Shown in pieces: positions 25,656 through 37,770 of a DNA stretch of 64,000 bases. Position 1 is the stretch's first letter; each line of letters starts with the position of its first letter. Below the pieces are notes generated by a model that saw nothing but the letters and a program-made list of their open reading frames with translations, had not been told where the DNA came from and did not search any database. The stretch comes from Trema orientale (Eukaryota; Streptophyta; Magnoliopsida; Rosales; Cannabaceae): the NCBI GenBank assembly GCA_002914845.1, contig JXTC01000034.1:1133720-1197719 (forward strand). The letters run 5' to 3'. The position numbers were made by a program, and so were the translations under genes.

Positions 25656-27975
25656 TTCTAGGATTCTTCCTATCATTACAAACTATAGTGAAATGCTCCC
25701 AGACAAATAATAGAGGCCTAGTGGACTTTCTTTTTGGAGGAGGAGTAAAACTCAACATTATTGTTTTTATTTGTGCTTGGCTGGGTGGATGGATCAGTTG
25801 AAGAAGGCTCCAAACATGCTTTCAAAGTTTCAACATCAATGAAAACTTCTTCTGATGTTGCTATGGAAAACAAAAACAATCATATACATCACTTGCTGCC
25901 CCTCTTCAAGACTTCCATTCTCAAGATAAATTGGTTCATGTATTTCTTTACAGACATTTGAAGTCATCTACAATACACCAATGCACCAAGACATTTATCA
26001 ACTTAAAAAAGAATAAGATATACTTTTAGCAGACAATATAAAAAAGAACAAGACATTTTATTGAAATAAAGTGTCAAAGATTTTACAGCTTATAAAAACA
26101 TATCTATCCAAATCATCATACACATCATTAAAGAAAAAGAAAAGAAAAAAGTCAAATAAAGGAAAAGCAAAATAACAAACACTAAGATAATTAAAAGAAA
26201 TAACAAAAAAGACAAAAAGTAATTATCATATAAATCACTAAGGAAAAAACAAATCAAGCAAAGAAAAAGCAAATAAACAAAGCTAATGAAAAGAAAAGCA
26301 TCTTAGTGAAAACTGAAAATGTCGAGCAGATGAGGAAATCAAGCCTAAGTTCGAAACAATCAAAAGAAATATGGTAGGTGCGAACATACTTGGAGGAATT
26401 TTCGACCGAATATGTGAGAGTTTGAGGAACTGAGAGAAGCAGTAACAGTGAGAGATTGAGAGTCTAAATATGGAATATATATAAGATCGTTGGTATGGTT
26501 TTTTTTTTTTCTTTTCACTAGTGTGGTACTGTCTATATTAAACTTGCACTTAGCCAATAAAAATAAAACACATATATATTTTATTTCTTTTAACATAATA
26601 TATATAAAGTTTGATCAGTTCATTGTAATTAAATTTTTCACAGTATGATCTGCCAACCGAATCAATCCAATTAAAATCTAATTTTTTATAATTGAATATC
26701 TAATTTTTTGTAATTGAATAAGATTGATGGGTCAATCGGTTTGGACCCTAAACTAAAGTGATTGAATGCCCGTTCCATTCCAACCTATGTAATTTCTACC
26801 CAAAATTACCTGTCTTCGACCCACGTTCAGTCCATGAACTCTAGTTTTCATTGTGCACCTGGCTGCTCCTTATCGTCATGCGAGGAGGAGAAAGACTAGC
26901 AGAGGGTAATCGGTAAAGCTCTAGCTTACCTATTTCATATACTCTATCAAAAGCCGCTTTTCTAGTTTGATTTTCAGCTTAATCTCTCCCCCTCTCTCTC
27001 TGTCTAAGAAAACTGAAAACAGAGTGGATATAGTAACGACCATAATTTGATTTTGATCTTTATTTGAAATGTTTGGAATTTATCTACTCTGTTATTTATT
27101 TTGCTACTAACTGTGTAGTATTTGAATTATTCTTTTTGATAAAAGGGGGATTTTTGGCCGCATCTTATCGTTAATGTAGAAAAAGAGACTCGAATTTTTG
27201 CTGTGCTTTCTTCAATATCGGTGCCCAAATTATGGAGGCCTTGTTTCCATTATTTATATTATGTTTAATTTCGACTAGTGCATGTATGTATAAACTAATT
27301 ATTACATGTAACAATCGTGTATTCAGTATATGAAATTCTTTGATTTCCTTTTATTTTTTAATTTTGTTTCTTCTGTTAGGATTTTAGCTGGGGCATGCTA
27401 TTTACATCCATGGATTTCAATCTGCTGCACCTCTCCAGCCATATATAATTTGGTCCTTATATATTTTTGTCAATATATTTGAATTATTTAATAAATTCGT
27501 GTCTTCAAACCATTAATTTTTCTACCAGTTTAATTATTTTCCATCTTTAATTTGGTGTTATGTATCTTGTAAATATATAAGACTAATTTAATAAATTTGT
27601 CTCAAAAATATTAATTGCTTCGAAAAAAATTAAAATTTTATAGCAATTTAATTATTTTTCTAATTTTTAAAATTTACAAAAATAATTTAGTTTACACAAT
27701 TTTTATTCAATTTCATTCCATAACAAACCAAACATAATAAATAATTTTAATTCAGACACTTGATTCCGAAATATCAACTAAAAAAAGAATCATTTTTCTT
27801 TTTTTTCTTTCCATCCCCATTTTTACTTTGCAACCAAACGCCTTTAAAACACCCCCAAGTTCAAGTCTTTGCTCTTGCAAGTTGCGTTTAACATTTTTCC
27901 CCACTAAACGATTACAAGTACACCCACTCCCTCCAAAATCAAATCCGCAAACATAAATTTTTGGATCAAAGGAGT

Positions 27976-30227
<2,252 letters not shown>

Positions 30228-31503
30228 TTCATTTCTTTAAATGGGCCGTTATACGAATGCACCGGTGGCTTTGGCAGAGATTTTGACTGGACGAGATAGT
30301 ATGCTATAATGTTAATGCTTGGCAAAGACTCGCTTTTTGGAGAGAACTTGGGTCACTGCTGCATGATTCTCAGTATTTAACTGTGTTTATTATGGTCTCA
30401 TTGTATTTTTTTTTCCCCCTAGTAGTTAGGTTTTGTCTCATTGTATTTAGAGGTTGCTTCGTCGAGCTCGTTTTAAAGTCTGAACTCATGTCTTGTGTTT
30501 ATATGCTAATTAAGTCATGTCTTGGGGGTTGTTGGAAATTTTTGTGCTTGGGAAGGACAAGTGATTGCGAAGAGCATTCTGGAAATGCAATTACAAATTT
30601 AGAATTGCCCGTAGCTGAGAAAATTTTGTTCGGCAATGGAACATTATATTTCGAACTGTTAATTAAAGGAGGTCCGTAGAATACAATTAGAGATTTAACT
30701 CCTTTTGTCCTTTTGACATTTCTGGTACTTCTGGGTGTTCTTGTACATCGGAACCCCACCAGTCCAACGCTTATGCAAGAATATATTTTCCATAAGCGGA
30801 GGATGACGGTGACTGTGAGACTGCCATTAGTAAACTACCACGTTATTTTTACACACTATTTTAAACGACAGGAAATCTTACACGACATCAAACTTAACAA
30901 CAAGACGGCATGTCGTTGTGGTACGTTAAGAACAAACGATGACGTAATTTTTTTTATATTTGTATATTGTTTTTTGTTTTTTTTTTTTTTAAGTTTAAGT
31001 GAACGACATGCTTGTTGTGACTTTACGAGAGAAAAATTACTGTCGTTTACCAGCAACATGTTTTTTCCATTAAAGAAAACACAACCATTTCTAATGCTAG
31101 TAATTTCTATCAAATATTATATCAAAAAAAAAAAAAAAATTCTATCAAATATTTCCTAATAGAAAATGTTTCAAATTTGCGCTTAAAGACATAATTATTC
31201 ATAAAAACATTCCTCTGTTTTTTCTTTTTTTTTTTTAATTTTTAATTTTATTTTTTTAAAGATTTGGTTATGAACACAAACGTCTGAAAGAACAGCCAAA
31301 GCCTGAAAAGAAAAAAAATAAATAAAAAAAAAAAGAAAAGAGAAAAGAACAGCCAAAGTTCGTGGCCCAAAAGAAGAGGAGGAACAACTGCCTAAAGATA
31401 AGAAAAATATAGTGGGGTAAATATGAACTAGAGCCTAGGAAACCCTCTTAAAACTTTTTTCTTTTCGTTTCTACTCTAGCGTGCTTCAAATAGTGGAAGT
31501 TGA
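30228..31503. other. 3' flank of the WDR5-type gene and upstream region of the PPR gene
   Basis: The first 400 or so bases are probably the WDR5 3' UTR. An inverted-repeat MITE-like element lies at 30862-31049. After it comes A-rich low-complexity sequence (31118-31136, 31295-31340). ORFs of 98 and 148 codons in this stretch have no family features, and I treat them as chance. Confidence 0.5.
30862..31049. mobile_element. MITE-like inverted repeat, about 190 bp
   Basis: The left end TAAACGACAGGAAATCTTAC and the reverse complement of the right end TAAACGACAGTAATTTTTCT match. The inner words ACAACAAGACGGCATGTCGTT and, inverted, ACAACAAGCATGTCGTT also match. No clear target duplication was found. 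Confidence 0.55.
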
Positions 31504-33177
31504 ACGAGGTGTCGTAGAAAGACCCTTGCGGAGACAGAGTCCCAACACCAGCGGGTTCTGTTTTATGTGCTTCAGTTTGTGTTGCACCCACAAACGGAGA
31601 CATGTGCTGATCACGAGTTCGCCTTTAACGACGTACTCACCCAAGGAAGCTTTTGGCTCACACCATTTTCATCTTATTCTGTTCGTAGGCGCGTTTTAAA
31701 CTCTGCGTGCCAACTGTTCGACGAAATTCCGGGACGAGGTGCAGCTTCTTCTATTCGTGTCTCGTCTCGGAAGGGACGTAAACATGTGTGTGATAAGACG
31801 AACGGGATAGGAACGATGCTCACAAAGTACTCACTCTGTACAGCACTGAATACTTGTGCCAAGACCTTCAACTGGCGCCTGGGTTTGCAAACTCATGCTC
31901 TCATTATTCAAATGGGATATGAAGCCAATTTGTTTTTGAACAGTGGGCTTGTGGATTTATACTCAAAATGTGATGCCATTTTGGACGCAAGAAGGGTATT
32001 TTGCGGCATGAAACGACATGATCAAGTTTCGTGGACTTCAATAATTTCTGGGTTCTCCAAGAATGGACATGGAAGAGAAGCCATAAGGATGTTTAGGCAG
32101 ATGCTAAGTACCCAAGTTAGACCCAACAGTTTCACTTACGTTGGTGCTATAAGTGCATGTTCTGAGTTGAAAGAGGGACTTGAACAAGGTTCTTTGCTCC
32201 ATGCTCATGTTATCAAACTCGGTTTTAATGATAACAATTTTGTGGCCAGCTCTTTAGTCGACTGTTATTCAAAATGGGGGGAAATGGATCGAGCTAAATT
32301 GGTGTTTGATGAGATAATAGAGAGGGATGGCATTCTACTCAGTTCTATGATTTCAGCGTATTCGAAGAATTTATATGGTGATGAGGCTTTAATGCTGTTC
32401 ATGGAAATGAGGAAGATGAGTTTCAGTCCAAATGATCATACTTTAACTAGTGTTCTGAATGCTTGTGGCAGCCTCTCAGTTCTCCTAGAAGGTAAACAAG
32501 TGCACTCTCTGGTCACGAAAATGGGCTCACAAAGCAACGTTTTTGTAGCCAGTGCTTTGATAGATATGTATTCGAAGTGCGGCGGCATTGACGAAGCTCG
32601 TCGCGTATTTGATCATACACTTGAGAAAAATACAGTATTATGGACTTCAATGATCATGGGTTATGCTCAGAGTGGTAGGGGGTCGGAAGCATTGCAGCTC
32701 TTTGACCATTTGGTGACTGAAGCAGGGTTCAAGCCAGACCATATTTGCTTTACTGCTGTTTTGACTGCCTGTAATCATGCAGGGTTTCTTGAAAGAGGAA
32801 TAGAATACTTCAACAAAATGATCAAGGATTATGAGCTTGTCCCTGAGCTAGACCAATATGCTTGCTTGGTTGACCTTTATGCAAGAAATGGCCATCTGAG
32901 AAAGGCAAAGGAGTTAATGGAGAAAATGCCTTGTAGTCCAAATTACGTAATGTGGAGTTCATTCTTAGGCTTTTGCAAGGTATATGGGGAAGTAGAACTT
33001 GGGAGAGTAGCTGCTAAAGAGCTCATTGAGATGGAACCATGTAATGCTGCCCCTTTTGTAACATTGGCGCATATTTATGCAAGAGCTGGTTTATGGACTG
33101 AAGTAGCCGAGGTAAGGAAATTGATGCAGCAAAAGGAAATAAGGAAAAGTTCTGGATGGAGTCGATGGTTGAAGTAG
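31504..33177 (+). CDS. PLS/E-class pentatricopeptide repeat protein with frame problems
   Basis: An open frame runs from 31504 to the stop at 33175-33177. PPR-like sequence is already present before any ATG (ACQLFDEIP, encoded near 31700); the first in-frame ATG is at 31816, which would give 453 residues and cut off the first motif. Repeats follow in P-L-S order, with landmarks such as NSGLVDLYSKC, DQVSWTSIISGFSKNG, NSFTYVGAISACSEL, ASALIDMYSKCGGIDEARRVF, HICFTAVLTACNHAG, DQYACLVDLYARNG and the E-domain start NYVMWSSFLGFCKVYGEVELG. Near the end the frame reads GWSRWLK then stops, while the +2 frame continues VEVEMRVGDTTYSCSQEFYVEIEW to 33359, which is the normal E+ continuation. Known: such proteins bind organelle transcripts, often for C-to-U editing or splicing. 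No DYW domain is present. Inference: a 2-nt insertion near 33163 broke the tail; the gene may be a recent pseudogene or a shortened but working copy. Confidence 0.75.
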   Translation, partial: TRCRRKTLAETESQHQRVLFYVLQFVLHPQTETCADHEFAFNDVLTQGSFWLTPFSSYSVRRRVLNSACQLFDEIPGRGAASSIRVSSRKGRKHVCDKTNGIGTMLTKYSLCTALNTCAKTFNWRLGLQTHALIIQMGYEANLFLNSGLVDLYSKCDAILDARRVFCGMKRHDQVSWTSIISGFSKNGHGREAIRMFRQMLSTQVRPNSFTYVGAISACSELKEGLEQGSLLHAHVIKLGFNDNNFVASSLVDCYSKWGEMDRAKLVFDEIIERDGILLSSMISAYSKNLYGDEALMLFMEMRKMSFSPNDHTLTSVLNACGSLSVLLEGKQVHSLVTKMGSQSNVFVASALIDMYSKCGGIDEARRVFDHTLEKNTVLWTSMIMGYAQSGRGSEALQLFDHLVTEAGFKPDHICFTAVLTACNHAGFLERGIEYFNKMIKDYELVPELDQYACLVDLYARNGHLRKAKELMEKMPCSPNYVMWSSFLGFCKVYGEVELGRVAAKELIEMEPCNAAPFVTLAHIYARAGLWTEVAEVRKLMQQKEIRKSSGWSRWLK

Positions 33178-33359
33178 AAATGAGAGTTGGTGATACTACT
33201 TACTCTTGTTCCCAAGAGTTCTATGTGGAAATCGAATGGCCTTACATGGAAATCAAAGCGGCTTTGATGTATGCCCGAAGAGTTAAGAGCGTATCGAGCA
33301 AGTTAAATTACGACAAAGAGCTGGGACAATGTACATTAGTTGGAGATGGTAAAGCCTGA
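33178..33359 (+). pseudogene. Out-of-frame E+ tail of the PPR gene
   Basis: In the frame shifted relative to the main PPR reading frame, the sequence encodes VEVEMRVGDTTYSCSQEFYV and onward to TLVGDGKA, ending at TGA 33357-33359. This is the typical E+ tail seen after GWSW in related PPR proteins. It overlaps the end of the main frame at 33166-33177, so the break lies between GWS and this segment. Confidence 0.7.
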
Positions 33360-33886
33360 AACTTCACTACTGGAGCATCAATGTCATAATTTTCATTGAG
33401 TATTAGCAAAATGAGAATCGGTAACTGGACCTATTTGGCATTGCTTTTCTGGTTTTTAAGATAAAAAAGAGCTATTTCTGAAAGCGTATAGATACATTTT
33501 CAAAACAAGCTTTCTTGAAAAGTCAAGTCCTACTGAAGCTTCCAACATACTGAAAGTACAGTTTGATAAAGATCATTGTTTCTTCTCTGTTCAAAATAAA
33601 GATAATTTGTTATTCAATCTTGTGGATTGACTACTGCTGTGTACATTTGACTTTAGACATTATTTTCTGTTGAAAGGGACTTTTTACACATTAACAGCAT
33701 TTAATGAGATTGCAACAAGGAGTACATTAATTGCATTCTTAAAGGTCCATTGCTGGATTTGATGGTGCCCACAAAACAGTGAACATGAGATTCCTAGCAA
33801 AGGAGAAACGGAGGTATAATCTGCAAGCTACAAAGATAGTGTTTGACTGTCACATTTCATATAGTAGGCTGTCCCATCTAATGGTG

Positions 33887-33926
<40 letters not shown>

Positions 33927-34726
33927 TAACAAGACTTAAATGCTTTGATCATCATGTGATTAACTGCTTCTCTGTCAACTGACTTATTATCTCTGTCAGT
34001 CTGTGAACTTACCCCTTTCCCAAGAAATAGGAATCTCATAGAAGAGAAGAAAATTTGCTTGTGTGTGTGTGTGAGAAAGAGAGAATTTGCTTGTGTGTGT
34101 GTGTGTGTGAGAAAGACAGAGAGGGGCAAACAAACATGTTGTATTGAAAATTGTGCGCGATAAGATATAGGAGGAATTAAGCACGTGCCATGAAGCTGTT
34201 AAAAAAAAATAGTATGACGTTCAGGAATTTCTAGTAGAGGTACATGTATTTGACCAATTTATGCATAAGGTTTAGTCAATGGTCAAATAACTAGACATGT
34301 GATCATGAGCTATTCATAAAACACCCTTGAATTTGCGACCCCCACCCCGAGAAAAAAAAAAAGCAAACAAACAAAGCAACGTTTACTCAAATAAAGCTGT
34401 CATTTTATCATTAATGGTCTTATCTTACAATTTCGTTATAAAGAAATCTGGCCACACTGCTTATTCTAATTGAAGAGAAAACATAGCCATATAGAAAACA
34501 GAGCCTAAGTGGATGTGAGCTTTCCCTTATTTCTCCGAAGTTAATGTATTGCTCCATTTTAATGTCTATGAAAAACTTTTCATCTACAAAATGTCAAAAA
34601 ATTTTAACATTACTATAATGAGTGCTTAGGATTCACTGATTTAGTTATGGTGTTTTACTCTATTCTTGTCTCTTTTTCTTAGCAGCATTTTGTAACTCTG
34701 AATAGTGAAAAGAACCAGCTGCCTCA
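33360..34726. other. Intergenic region before the first bHLH gene
   Basis: Holds a (TC)n run at about 33891-33921 and a duplicated unit with (GT)n at 34050-34115 (AATTTGCTTGTGTGTGTGTG followed by GAGAAAGA, twice). The rest is plain AT-rich sequence without recognisable genes. The final 200 bases should contain the promoter and leader of the bHLH gene. Confidence 0.5.
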
Positions 34727-36797
34727 ATGGATATGACATCCTCAATGTGGCTCTCCGAACCGGTAAAGAAACTTCATCAACTATCATACGATTAATTAGC
34801 CATTTTGGTTGTTGTCTTGTTTTATGCCTCTAATGCAAATGAAGGATAGATATATGTCTATATGTTTATATTCTTAAGTGGTTGATGGTTTAATCAATTG
34901 GAATTTGAGGTTCAGTAATAAGTTTCATGACCATTGTAATAAATGCACCATACAGGAAGTGAAGGATCTGATCTTGACTGATGAATATGAGGTCAGTTCA
35001 GAATTCATGACAGCTGCATTTCTTAATGAGGGTCTCCACCACATTTTCACTTCAAAGAGTGACTCCTCTTCTCCATTCTTTACTCCAACCGACTACTCCG
35101 GCACAAGCTGTGTATCTGGCATATTAGAGAAGCCTGATCATTCCTCTAGCTCCACGCAGTCCATGTTATACCATGAAAGCTCATCTTTTACTCCCTCCTT
35201 TAGCGATACAGTTCCGAAAAGTTTTCACCAGTTCAATGGAAATTCGATAGGTGCAAAGAATCAAGATTGTAATGCAGGGCATTTTTCTTGTACAAATGAA
35301 GAAGACAGAGCCACAGTTGGCCAAGGGACTAAGAAGAGAGCCAATAATATCACCAAGCCTGCAACTCAGTTGAGAGATAATGTTATTGCAGAGAGAAAGC
35401 GGCGAGAGAACCTTAATAAACTTTTCATGGCACTTTCAGCCCTTCTTCCTAGCTTAAAAAAGGTAGCTTATCCATGAGATTCCTTGACAACTAGCTAGAA
35501 GTAAATTTATTCTATAGATATAGACATACATATATATATATATATATGGGTTTGGTTTAAATAGTTACAACAATATTTACCCATGGATGGTTACAATGGT
35601 TTAAGCCGTTAGATCTAATATCCTATGGTGGTGATTAGTTTGGTGGTTGGCCAAAAAAATTTAATGCTATTTATTACCATAAAAAAAATTTAATGCTATC
35701 ACTATTTTTTTTTAGTATCCATTCATGGTCACAAAAAAATTGTAACCATTGAGAAGTCCTCCATATATATATATATATGGGCACCAATCCAGTAAGTATT
35801 TTTTTTTTTAATCTCGTTTTGACTAATTAAAATTTATCTTGCACATTTTTTTATTTTAAAAAGTAAGAGAGAGAAATAACATTAATGATACACGTTTTTT
35901 CATGCACATCATTATAGCTGAATGATGATCCAACGGCTAAAAAAAAATATCTATACATAGGTAAAAAAAAAAAAAAAAAGATTGGCAACCTATATATATA
36001 TATATATATTTTCCTCTCTCTCTTTTGTCTTCATTACGGGTTCTTTTGTCTTCATTACGGGTATTTATGCTAGAAGATTTTGGTTCTTTCTGACAGATGG
36101 ACAAATCCTCAATCCTTGAAGAGGCTATAAAGTACATAAAACAGCTGCAAGAAGAAGAAAAGAAACTTATTGAGGTGCAAAGTAGAGATAGAGTTACTGA
36201 ATCACGGGTTATAATGAAGAAAGCTGAGATATTTGAAGTTGGAGATGAGATTTCAGCCAACACCATGGAAGATTCCCTTCTGAAAATTGAAGCTAAGATG
36301 TCCGGTAAACAGGTACTCCTAAGGATTCACTGCCAGAAACAAAAGGGGGCTTTGGCAAAAGCTCTCACTGAGGTAGAGAAGCTGAACTTGACTGTCATCA
36401 ACAGTAGTGCCTTACCATTTGGGAACTTGACTTTGGATATAACCATAATTGCTCAGGTAATTTAACTTTTCGAGTTTGATGGAATTTATCCAGTTGGATT
36501 ATTGAGAATGATTAATGCTTGGATATGAACATTTGTTTGACATCCGGGGCCAAGGTCCTTTTCTACTGATAAACACCACCTGACAGACATTGTTAAAGAT
36601 AAATGATTACATATGGTTAATGTTATATATATATTTTTTTCCTTTCTACTAATAGTCATGATGATGTTTGGTACTGATTAAATTCTTGATTCCAAATTGA
36701 ACTTTGATGTTTGCAAGTGGAAAAACAATGCGATATTGTAGTCAGGGATCTTGTGAGAAGCCTCCATTCCGCTTATTTTCAACAGCTTATTACATGA
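34727..36797 (+). CDS. Subgroup IVa bHLH transcription factor, copy 1, probably damaged
   Basis: Exons 34727-34762, 34956-35462 and 36097-36456 join in frame to 301 residues. Residues 1-12, MDMTSSMWLSEP, align with the first exon of the intact paralogue at 50399. The basic region at about 150-164 reads RDNVIAERKRRENL, followed by ALSALLPSLKK, then the second helix MDKSSILEEAIKYIKQLQEEE; an ACT-like C-terminal domain follows (LLRIHCQKQKGALAKALTEVEKL and on to LDITIIAQ). Compared with family members (bHLH18/19/20/25, NAI1), the DNA-contacting His of the H-E-R triad is Asn. The sequence for the last exon, VEKQCDIVVRDLVRSLHSAY to a stop at 36795-36797, is open, but the only AG before it lies one base too far inside, so normal splicing would give a stop at 36739-36741 (308 residues). 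Known roles of the group: jasmonate-linked iron signalling and ER body formation. Two MITEs sit in intron 2. Confidence 0.8.
35548..35762. mobile_element. MITE in intron 2 of bHLH copy 1
   Basis: The left end GGGTTTGGTTTAAATAGTTA continues with CAACAATATTTACCCATGGATGG. The reverse complement of the right end reads GGAGGACTTCTCAATGGTTA and continues CAATTTTTTTGTGACCATGAATGG. TATATA tracts flank both sides. It lies directly beside another MITE at 35779 with only a TA tract between them. Confidence 0.6.
35779..35990. mobile_element. CCAATCCAGTAGGTA MITE family, copy A
   Basis: Starts GGGCACCAATCCAGTAAGTA and ends GATTGGCAACC, with TA repeats on both sides. The interior contains AAGTAAGAGAGAGAAATAACATTAATGAT and GATGATCCAACGGCTAAAAA, shared with three other copies in this window. 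This copy has a shortened right inverted repeat and lies in intron 2 of bHLH copy 1. Confidence 0.8.
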
Positions 36798-37339
36798 ACT
36801 TTACAACTCTTTGATTGTGTTTCATTAATGCATCCTCATCAAGCTCATATTATAAATACGTATTGTCCAAATTTAAAATGGACTGAAACTGATTGTTCTT
36901 GCTTGTAGCCTTCATGTGTAAGGAACCGAAGTGCAAGCACATACCTTTCTCCAACGTAATATTGAAGTAATGGAGCGTAACATTTCCTCCATTGGATTTT
37001 GATGGAAGATCTTAACACAAAACTCATCACTTAAGAGCCAAATACTTATAAATTACTTGGAAAACTATCAGAGGTATTTGCTAAACAAGTTACACTCATA
37101 AACCCCTTTACAAGTCTAAACTTATTTGAAACAAGTTTAATCTAGTAAAAGGGTTGGGGCAAGCATGGAACTTGTTTTAGGAGCAGCATTCTTTTTAATC
37201 ACCAGTAACGGGATACCAATACTTGTGTGGCAGCAGTAGCGCTAACACACAAAACATCCTGATATGGGCCTCATTTTGGGCTTTGTCTTGTTCTGTCTCA
37301 ATAATGGCCGAAATGACTTGGGTTTCTTACACTTATACC

Positions 37340-37770
37340 TATAAAAAATGAAAAGAATTACAAAAATACGGAAGTCACAATTTTTTCCAGTTTTCGTACG
37401 GTTTTAATTAGAGAAATATCACTTGTTAAAAAATATTTAGAAAATTGCCACTTTTAAAATAGTTACTGGTTACCAGTTTTTGGAAACTGGTTACTGGGAA
37501 CTGGTTACCAATTATATATCAGTTATAAATATCTTAGGACACCTGGAAACTGGTTACCAATTATATATCAGTTATAAATATCTTAGGAAACTAGTTACTA
37601 ATTTCTGGAAACTGGTTACTAGAAACTAGTTACTATTTTAAAAAATGATATTTTTATAAATACTTTTTAAAAAATGATATTTTTCTAATAAAAACTGTAC
37701 CGCACCGTGAAAAATACAAAAGCACCGTATTTTTCCAATTCTTTTCAAAAATACCGTATTTTTTCTAATT
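37340..37770. mobile_element. MITE with long inverted repeats (about 150 bp each)
   Basis: The left arm begins GAAAAGAATTACAAAAATACGG at 37350 and the reverse complement of the right arm begins GAAAAGAATTGGAAAAATACGG. Pairing continues through the GTACGGTTTTAATTAGAGAAATATCA block (right: GTACAGTTTTTATTAGAAAAATATCA) to TTTTAAAATAGTTACTGG. The centre has short direct repeats: GGAAACTGGTTACCAATTAT followed by ATATCAGTTATAAATATCTTAGGA occurs twice. Transcripts across it would form a long hairpin. Confidence 0.7.

Noticed and set aside
25761..25961. 66-codon ORF with a varied amino acid composition
   Set aside because: No recognised motif and no exon neighbours. It could be a gene fragment, but nothing supports it.
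24525..26790. One large hAT-like element with ends near 24525 (GGGATGCTCATCG) and 26790 (CGGGCATTCAATCA on the other strand)
   Set aside because: The ends resemble each other only over a few words, no 8-bp duplication was found and no transposase sequence lies between.
33878..34129. Antisense ORFs made of Ser-His-Thr repeats near the bHLH promoter
   Set aside because: They are translations of GT and CT microsatellites.
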